A stretch of 52,722 nt of DNA, from contig JAILAT010000062.1 of the NCBI GenBank assembly GCA_024681475.1, positions 1 through 52,722 of the forward strand. The letters run 5' to 3'. A program made the translations under genes and the position numbers. Each line of letters starts with the position of its first letter. Within the stretch, counting starts at the first letter, position 1. Shown here piece by piece: positions 47,809 to 52,722 of this stretch. The notes below the pieces were generated by a model. It was not told where the DNA came from and ran no database searches. It was given only the letters and a program-made list of their open reading frames with translations. Origin of the DNA: Bacteroidales bacterium. GTDB lineage: Bacteria; Bacteroidota; Bacteroidia; Bacteroidales; P3.

Positions 47809-49056
47809 TTAGAATAGGTCTGTTACCAGGTCTATGCGATAGAGTTTGTCGCCACGGCGGAGGGGTTGGCTGGTTTTGAAGCTGAAAGCGTCGCCCTGGT
47901 GCACTTCGGGCACGGCCACGTCGTTGAGGCGCAGCTCGGCGATGGTGTCGGTGTAGACTCCCGTGGTCTGGCCGGTTATCATGATGCGGTCGCCCACGCG
48001 TAGCGTCTCGGCGGTCTGCAGACGCACCTCGGCCACGTCGATGCGGTAGAAATAGTTGGAGACGACACCCAGATAGACTTTGTTTTCAGTGGCTTGCGAG
48101 CCGTAGCGCTGGGTCCATTCGCCCATGGTGCGGCCCAGATAGTAGCCGTCCCAGAAGCCGCGGTTGAACACCGTGGCCAACCTTTGTTTCCATTCGGCGA
48201 TGCGCTCGGGGGTGTATTCGCCCTGCTCTATGGCGTCCAGCGCCTCGCGGTAGCATTCCGTGACGGTGCGCACATAGTCGGCGCTGCGGCCGCGACCCTC
48301 TATCTTCAGCACCCTCACACCGGCAGCCACGAGCTTGTCGAGGAAGTCGATGGTGCAGAGGTCTTTGGGCGACATGATATATTGGTTGTCGATCTCCAGT
48401 TCCACGTCCGACTCGATGTCGTGCACGCGGTAGCCACGACGGCACAGCTGCAGGCAGGCGCCGCGGTTGGCAGAGTGGTTGTAATGGTCCAGCGACAGGT
48501 AGCACTTGCCGCTCACGGCCATGCAGAGGGCGCCATGCGCAAAGACCTCTATCTGAACCAGTTCGCCGCGCGGTCCGCGGATGTCGTTGTCGCGGATGTA
48601 TTGTGTAATTTCGGCTACCTGGCGCAGCGGCAGCTCACGGGCGGTGACCATCACGTCGGCCCATTGCGCAAAAAACCGTACCGCTTCGGTGTTGGAAATG
48701 TTGCATTGCGTAGAGATATGAACCTCAACGCCTTGGCTATGGGCAAAGGTGATGACGGCTAAGTCCGAGGCGATGATGGCGCTGACGCCGGCAGCTTTGG
48801 CAGCCAGCACCAGTTGGCGCATCTCGTCGAGTTCGTGGTTGTATATTATGGTATTGACAGTCAGGTAGGTGCGTACACCGTGTTCGTGGGCTATGGTGCA
48901 GATGCGCTGCAGGTCGTCGAGGTTGAAGTTGTTGGCCGAGCGGGCTCGCATATTGAGGTTGCCGACGCCGAAATAGACGGAGTTGGCGCCGCCTTGTATG
49001 GCAGCCATCAGGGATTCGTAGGACCCCACGGGCGACATGATTTCCAGTTTGCTCAT
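47809..49056 (-). CDS. Peptidase U32-family protein (TrhP/RlhA-like RNA hydroxylation)
   Basis: A 415-residue protein of the U32 family. Despite the name, studied members (TrhP, formerly YegQ, and RlhA, formerly YdcP) are iron-sulfur proteins needed for hydroxylation of tRNA uridine-34 or of 23S rRNA. The family core is clear: the TIM-barrel start LEIMSPVGSYESLMAAIQGGA, EVFAHGALCMAVSGKCYLS, and NRGACLQLCRRGY, with the four probable cluster ligands Cys178, Cys185, Cys201 and Cys205. The C-terminal part (about 330-415) is a small beta domain, as in TrhP. Which RNA is modified cannot be decided from sequence; length and layout favour TrhP. It is upstream of the esterase on the map but transcribed after it, with a 27-nt gap. 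Confidence 0.88.
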   Translation of the reverse strand: MSKLEIMSPVGSYESLMAAIQGGANSVYFGVGNLNMRARSANNFNLDDLQRICTIAHEHGVRTYLTVNTIIYNHELDEMRQLVLAAKAAGVSAIIASDLAVITFAHSQGVEVHISTQCNISNTEAVRFFAQWADVMVTARELPLRQVAEITQYIRDNDIRGPRGELVQIEVFAHGALCMAVSGKCYLSLDHYNHSANRGACLQLCRRGYRVHDIESDVELEIDNQYIMSPKDLCTIDFLDKLVAAGVRVLKIEGRGRSADYVRTVTECYREALDAIEQGEYTPERIAEWKQRLATVFNRGFWDGYYLGRTMGEWTQRYGSQATENKVYLGVVSNYFYRIDVAEVRLQTAETLRVGDRIMITGQTTGVYTDTIAELRLNDVAVPEVHQGDAFSFKTSQPLRRGDKLYRIDLVTDLF

Positions 49057-49083
49057 AGTGTGGTTAGTCGTGCTGTTTGAGGG

Positions 49084-50043
49084 TTATCTGTAGAGGTCGA
49101 ACACTGTTTTGTGCGACCATTCGTCGGTTTTAATGGCTGTGTCGTGGCATTGTGCATCGAACTGCATGATGCGGCCCGCCAAGGCGGCGTCGACAAATGC
49201 GGTAAATTCCTGGATGGTATTGGGCAGTACGGCGTTGATTTCGTGGCCGTGGTCGGTGTAGCGGAAAAACCAGTAGTTGTAGCCGTTGCGGTTGTATATC
49301 TTGGCCAGCTTCTTGGGGCCATACATGCAGGTGTGCAGCGAGGCGCGCATCTTGTTGTAGTTCACAATGCGGTCAATGGTGCCGTGGAAAAAGCAGGTGG
49401 GCGCTGGCGGTGTGGCGTAGCGTGGCTTGCCGCCGATGGCGAAGACGGCGCCGGCGTAGGGCACCACGGCGGCGGGCACAAAGTCTGTCGGCAACTCGTG
49501 GACAGCCTCGGTCCACGTTGCACCGGTGGAGCGGTTGGCGCGCAGATAGTCGAGTTGCAGCACTGCGATGGCTCCGGCGCTGGCTCCCGTCAGCACGATG
49601 CGGTTGCGGGCAATGCCCAGTTTGTCGGCGTTTTGCCACAGGTAGGCTACGGCTGCGGCACAGTCTTCGGTAGCCACCTCAATGGCATTCTGGAAGATAG
49701 GCGAGGCGTAGCGCAGACGCATCGAGTCGGGGCTCACGCCTTTGGCCAATGCCAGACGGTAGTCGATGGCAACGGCTACAAAGCCTTGGGCTGCAAGGCT
49801 CTGACAGGCGCTGCGGGCAAAATGGTTGTCGCGGCTGCCGGCCACAAAACCGCCGCCAAAAACATATACCACACAGGCCGAGTCGGCACGCGGCTGCGCA
49901 GGGCGATACACATCGAGGTATAGCGGCTTCGTGCCACGGGTTACAAAGTTGTATGTCGTCGGCACCACCGTGTCGCGCTGGGCCCACAACATCGTGGGCA
50001 ACGCCGCAAGCAGCACCAGGGCCATATGTTTCAACGAAGTCAT
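49084..50043 (-). CDS. Secreted alpha/beta hydrolase (esterase-like)
   Basis: A 319-residue exported alpha/beta hydrolase. The signal peptide ends near residue 21 (TMLWAQ). The oxyanion loop GGGF (63-66), the nucleophile elbow GASAG with Ser155, Asp224 in HGTIDRIV, and His265 or His267 in DHGHEI make a full catalytic set. The layout resembles hormone-sensitive-lipase/carboxylesterase-type enzymes such as the acetyl- and feruloyl-esterase relatives of gut Bacteroidetes, but the substrate is open. It lies between the lipoprotein gene (18 nt upstream) and the U32 gene (27 nt downstream), so these three are probably one transcript. Confidence 0.9.
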   Translation of the reverse strand: MTSLKHMALVLLAALPTMLWAQRDTVVPTTYNFVTRGTKPLYLDVYRPAQPRADSACVVYVFGGGFVAGSRDNHFARSACQSLAAQGFVAVAIDYRLALAKGVSPDSMRLRYASPIFQNAIEVATEDCAAAVAYLWQNADKLGIARNRIVLTGASAGAIAVLQLDYLRANRSTGATWTEAVHELPTDFVPAAVVPYAGAVFAIGGKPRYATPPAPTCFFHGTIDRIVNYNKMRASLHTCMYGPKKLAKIYNRNGYNYWFFRYTDHGHEINAVLPNTIQEFTAFVDAALAGRIMQFDAQCHDTAIKTDEWSHKTVFDLYR

Positions 50044-50061
50044 AATAAAATATGTATTATA

Positions 50062-50775
50062 TTAAAAACGATAGTTGACGCCGGCACCCAGGCTGAAGCG
50101 TTCGTAGTTGAAGTGGCTGTTCTCGGTGGGCCAGCCCGACAGCAGCGAGTAGGCCAGGTTGAGGGATAACTTTATGTGTTCGCCGCCGAAACGCACCATC
50201 AGCTGGGGCTCCAGCAGGAAGCAGGGCGAATCGAAGGCGTCCTGGTCGGTCACAGTGCCTTCGCTGTCCCAACGCGTGTAGCTCAAGTCGGGCCGCATGA
50301 TACCCGTGCGCACGCCCAGGCCGCAGTCGACGCTGCTGCTGCCGATGTTGTTCCATCCATAGTTCAATTGGTTGAACAACAGATTGTAGGGTCCTTCAGC
50401 GGTGTGGTGCGGCAAGTTCTCCGACGAGGTGTAGTCGCCGTGGCCATGGCCATAACCGAAATAGGCCTCCAATACCGAATGACGGAAGGGGGTGTAGAAA
50501 CCTATGGCGCCGCGGTAGGAATAGTTGCCGCCGTCGGTGATATTGCCTGCGGCCTGCACGGCCACAAACGGTAGCGGCGCGTAGCTCACCGTGGCGTTCA
50601 GCGCAGGCTGCGACAGCAGCGGAAGCGACATCGATGCCGACGCGTCGATGCGCAAATCACCCTGCTCTTCGAGTAGGGGAATGTCGACATTCATGGGGTG
50701 ATACATCACGCACGATGTGGCCAAAAAGGCACCTAATGCGATGGCTAACAGTGATATGTAGCGTTTTCTCATCAT
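50062..50775 (-). CDS. Lipoprotein with beta-barrel-like body
   Basis: A 237-residue exported protein of unknown function. The signal peptide carries a lipobox (LATSC, Cys22 counting from the first Met; a second Met follows directly). The mature part looks like an outer-membrane barrel of 8-10 strands: DLRIDASASMSLPLL, ALNATVSYAPLPFVAVQAAG, YSYRGAIGFYTPF, HSVLEAYFGYGHG, and the last strand RFSLGAGVNYRF ending in Phe. A lipid-modified N-terminus on a barrel is uncommon. It is the first gene of the group with the esterase and U32 genes and has a likely promoter at 50799-50806. Confidence 0.75.
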   Translation of the reverse strand: MMRKRYISLLAIALGAFLATSCVMYHPMNVDIPLLEEQGDLRIDASASMSLPLLSQPALNATVSYAPLPFVAVQAAGNITDGGNYSYRGAIGFYTPFRHSVLEAYFGYGHGHGDYTSSENLPHHTAEGPYNLLFNQLNYGWNNIGSSSVDCGLGVRTGIMRPDLSYTRWDSEGTVTDQDAFDSPCFLLEPQLMVRFGGEHIKLSLNLAYSLLSGWPTENSHFNYERFSLGAGVNYRF

Positions 50776-50798
50776 GGCATTACGGTTTTTCTCAATTG

Positions 50799-50806
50799 CA
50801 AAAATA
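50799..50806 (-). promoter_or_regulatory. Candidate -7 box of the lipoprotein/esterase/U32 unit
   Basis: TATTTTTG on the minus strand, about 24 nt before the start codon. There is no TTTG at 19-21 nt upstream. Confidence 0.4.
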
Positions 50807-50879
50807 CGAAAAAAAAAGAGCGTGTGCGGAAAAAATGTCCGACTTTCTCATCGCCACAGCGCTCTCCGTCAGCCGTAGA

Positions 50880-50928
50880 TGTCACACTTAGTGACAATTT
50901 GTCATCTTTACATTTTTCTTCTCTTTTG
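50880..50928 (+). promoter_or_regulatory. dnaK upstream region with two overlapping inverted repeats
   Basis: TGTCAC-N5-GTGACA (50880-50896) overlaps TGACAA-T-TTGTCA (50892-50904). The second covers a TTTG (50898-50901) that stands 19 nt before CTCTTTTG (50921-50928), an imperfect -7 box. The layout suggests a heat-shock operator on the -33 element. It is not a CIRCE element. Confidence 0.45.
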
Positions 50929-51028
50929 GCATTGTTATTGTTGGAAGTAAGGCGTGCGAAGAGCACCAACCATAACCAAGTAAGAAAACAAATAAACCGA
51001 ATTAATAACAATAAAAATAAACACAATC

Positions 51029-52722
51029 ATGGGAAAAATAATAGGAATAGACTTAGGAACGACCAACAGCTGTGTCGCCGTCATGGAAGGCAACGAGCCT
51101 GTGGTGATCACCAATAGCGAAGGCAACCGCACCACGCCGTCGGTTGTGGGTTTCATCGAAAACGGCGACCGCAAGGTGGGCGACCCCGCCAAGCGTCAAG
51201 CCATCACCAATCCTCACAACACCGTCTACAGCATCAAGCGCTTCATGGGCGAGAGCTACGACCGTGTGCAGAAAGAGATTGAGGCGGTGCCTTACAAGGT
51301 GGTCCGTGGCGACAACAACACACCTCGCGTCGACATCAACGGGCGCCTCTTCACGCCCCAGGAAATCAGCGCAATCGTGCTGCAGAAAATGAAGAAAACG
51401 GCCGAAGACTTCCTCGGCACCACTGTCGACGAGGCCGTCATCACCGTGCCCGCCTACTTCAACGACAGCCAACGTCAGGCCACCAAGGAGGCCGGCGAGA
51501 TTGCAGGCCTCAAGGTCCGTCGTATCGTCAATGAGCCTACGGCTGCCGCCTTGGCCTACGGCCTCGACAAGAAGAATCAGGACATGAACGTCGCTGTGTT
51601 CGACCTCGGTGGCGGTACCTTCGATATCTCCATCCTGAACCTCGGCGACGGCGTCTTCGAGGTGAAGAGCACCAACGGTAACACCCACCTCGGTGGCGAC
51701 GACTTCGACCTGAAGATCATCAACTGGCTGGCCGACGAATTCAAGAAAGACAAAAACATCGACCTCCGCAAGGATCCTATGGCCATGCAGCGTCTGAAAG
51801 AGGCTGCCGAGAAAGCCAAAATCGAGCTCTCCTCGAGCACCGAGACCGAAATCAACCTGCCCTACATCACCGTGGTCGACGGCGTGCCGCAGCACCTGGT
51901 GCAGAAACTGACCCGCGCCAAATTCGAGCAGCTCTGCGACGACCTGATCCAGGCTACCCTCGAGCCCTGCCGCCAGGCTATGCGCGACGCAGGTCTTAAC
52001 AATAGCGACATCAACGAGGTTATCCTCGTCGGCGGCTCCACACGTATCCCCGCCATCCAGCAGATTGTCGAGAAGTTCTTCGGCAAGACCCCCAACAAGG
52101 GCGTCAACCCCGACGAGGTGGTCGCCATCGGCGCCGCCATCCAGGGCGGTGTGCTCACCGGCGAGGTGAAGGATGTGCTGCTGCTCGACGTGACGCCTCT
52201 GAGCCTCGGCATCGAGACCCTCGGCGGTGTGATGACCAAGCTCATCGACGCCAACACCACCATCCCCACCAAGAAGAGCCAGGTGTTCAGCACCGCTGCC
52301 GACAACCAGCCCGAGGTGGAGATCCACGTCCTGCAGGGCGAGCGTCCCATGGCCAACGACAACAAGACCATCGGCCGCTTCCACCTGGCCGGCATTCCGC
52401 CAGCACCGCGTGGAGTGCCCCAGATTGAGGTTACCTTTGACATCGACGCCAACGGCATCCTCAACGTCAGCGCCCTCGACAAGGCCACCGGCAAGAGCCA
52501 GAACATCCGCATTGAGGCCAGCAGCGGCTTGAGCGAAGACGAGATTAAGCGCATGAAAGCCGAAGCCGAGGCCCACGCCGACGCCGACAAGAAGGCCAAG
52601 GAAGAGGTGGAGAAAATCAACAACGCCGACGGCATGATCTTCCAGAGCGAGAAGAACCTCAAGGACTACGGCGACAAGATTCCCGCCGACAAGAAGAACG
52701 CCATCGAGAGCGCCCTCAACGA
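51029..52722 (+). CDS. dnaK: Molecular chaperone DnaK (Hsp70), 3' end outside the window
   Basis: The main Hsp70 chaperone: an ATP-driven cycle of peptide binding and release with DnaJ and GrpE. It starts at the ATG at 51029 ([21 protein letters not shown]) and stays open to the window edge, giving 564 codons of the usual 630-640. The actin-like ATPase domain shows DLGTTNS (8-14), [38 protein letters not shown] and [11 protein letters not shown]. The linker [14 protein letters not shown] (about 388-401) and the substrate-binding beta domain follow; the helical lid is cut off by the window edge. No frameshift is seen. No grpE or dnaJ lies upstream. Confidence 0.98.
   Translation, partial: MGKIIGIDLGTTNSCVAVMEGNEPVVITNSEGNRTTPSVVGFIENGDRKVGDPAKRQAITNPHNTVYSIKRFMGESYDRVQKEIEAVPYKVVRGDNNTPRVDINGRLFTPQEISAIVLQKMKKTAEDFLGTTVDEAVITVPAYFNDSQRQATKEAGEIAGLKVRRIVNEPTAAALAYGLDKKNQDMNVAVFDLGGGTFDISILNLGDGVFEVKSTNGNTHLGGDDFDLKIINWLADEFKKDKNIDLRKDPMAMQRLKEAAEKAKIELSSSTETEINLPYITVVDGVPQHLVQKLTRAKFEQLCDDLIQATLEPCRQAMRDAGLNNSDINEVILVGGSTRIPAIQQIVEKFFGKTPNKGVNPDEVVAIGAAIQGGVLTGEVKDVLLLDVTPLSLGIETLGGVMTKLIDANTTIPTKKSQVFSTAADNQPEVEIHVLQGERPMANDNKTIGRFHLAGIPPAPRGVPQIEVTFDIDANGILNVSALDKATGKSQNIRIEASSGLSEDEIKRMKAEAEAHADADKKAKEEVEKINNADGMIFQSEKNLKDYGDKIPADKKNAIESALN

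Overview
The window looks like a chromosomal piece of a Bacteroidales (Bacteroidota) bacterium. The evidence is promoters of the TTTG / TAnnTTTG type, A-rich leaders without strong Shine-Dalgarno sites, two giant secreted proteins ending in type IX secretion (T9SS) sorting domains, a BlaI/M56-TonB pair, a PorE-like OmpA protein and an EF-G2-type translation factor. Coding DNA is moderately GC-rich and intergenic DNA is AT-rich. I see no rRNA, tRNA or CRISPR array. Genus cannot be set from sequence alone.

Layout. 1-615: array of hairpin-rich repeats. 0.67-3.2 kb: an unknown small protein, then a BlaI-type repressor overlapping an M56 peptidase/TonB protein. 3.3-10.8 kb, minus strand: aroQ, gdhA, an alpha/beta hydrolase, a large OmpA/propeller protein of PorE-like architecture with a small secreted partner, and a glycosyltransferase. 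10.85-11.29 kb: two kinds of repeat array. 11.3-15.6 kb: a YitT-like membrane protein, a divergent lipoprotein, shikimate kinase and a nucleoside kinase. 16.2-33.9 kb: two paralogous giant T9SS proteins (3567 and 2194 residues), each with its own promoter, roughly 200-nt leader and strong terminator. 33.9-34.8 kb: a guanine-deaminase-like enzyme and HU. 34.9-41.0 kb: a six-gene minus-strand cluster (flippase, rpoN, membrane protein, M23/LysM protein, ribH, fmt). 41.15-42.5 kb: an IS200/RAYT-type Y1 transposase set between REP-like arrays. 42.8-50.8 kb: an EF-G2-like factor whose GTPase motifs are altered, a beta-barrel candidate, a fragment-like VFGGG repeat protein, a cupin, a U32 protein, an esterase and a lipoprotein/barrel. 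51.0 kb to the end: dnaK, running off the window.

The most interesting structure is the repeat system. The same two-hairpin element occurs at five sites: 1-615, 10.85-11.03, 41.16-41.37, 41.47-41.57 and 42.06-42.51 kb. The arrays nearest the Y1 transposase face it in inverted orientation. Between the 1-615 array and the 41-42 kb arrays one hairpin has changed in sequence while keeping its pairing, its GGA loop and its 3' flank. This looks like a REP/RAYT-type system in a Bacteroidales genome with more than one hairpin subtype.

The second theme is the pair of giant surface proteins. They share promoter, leader, signal peptide and an indel-free 1063-bp 3' end, but differ in their internal mosaics of FnIII, jelly-roll-like, CUB-like and one unnamed recurring module.
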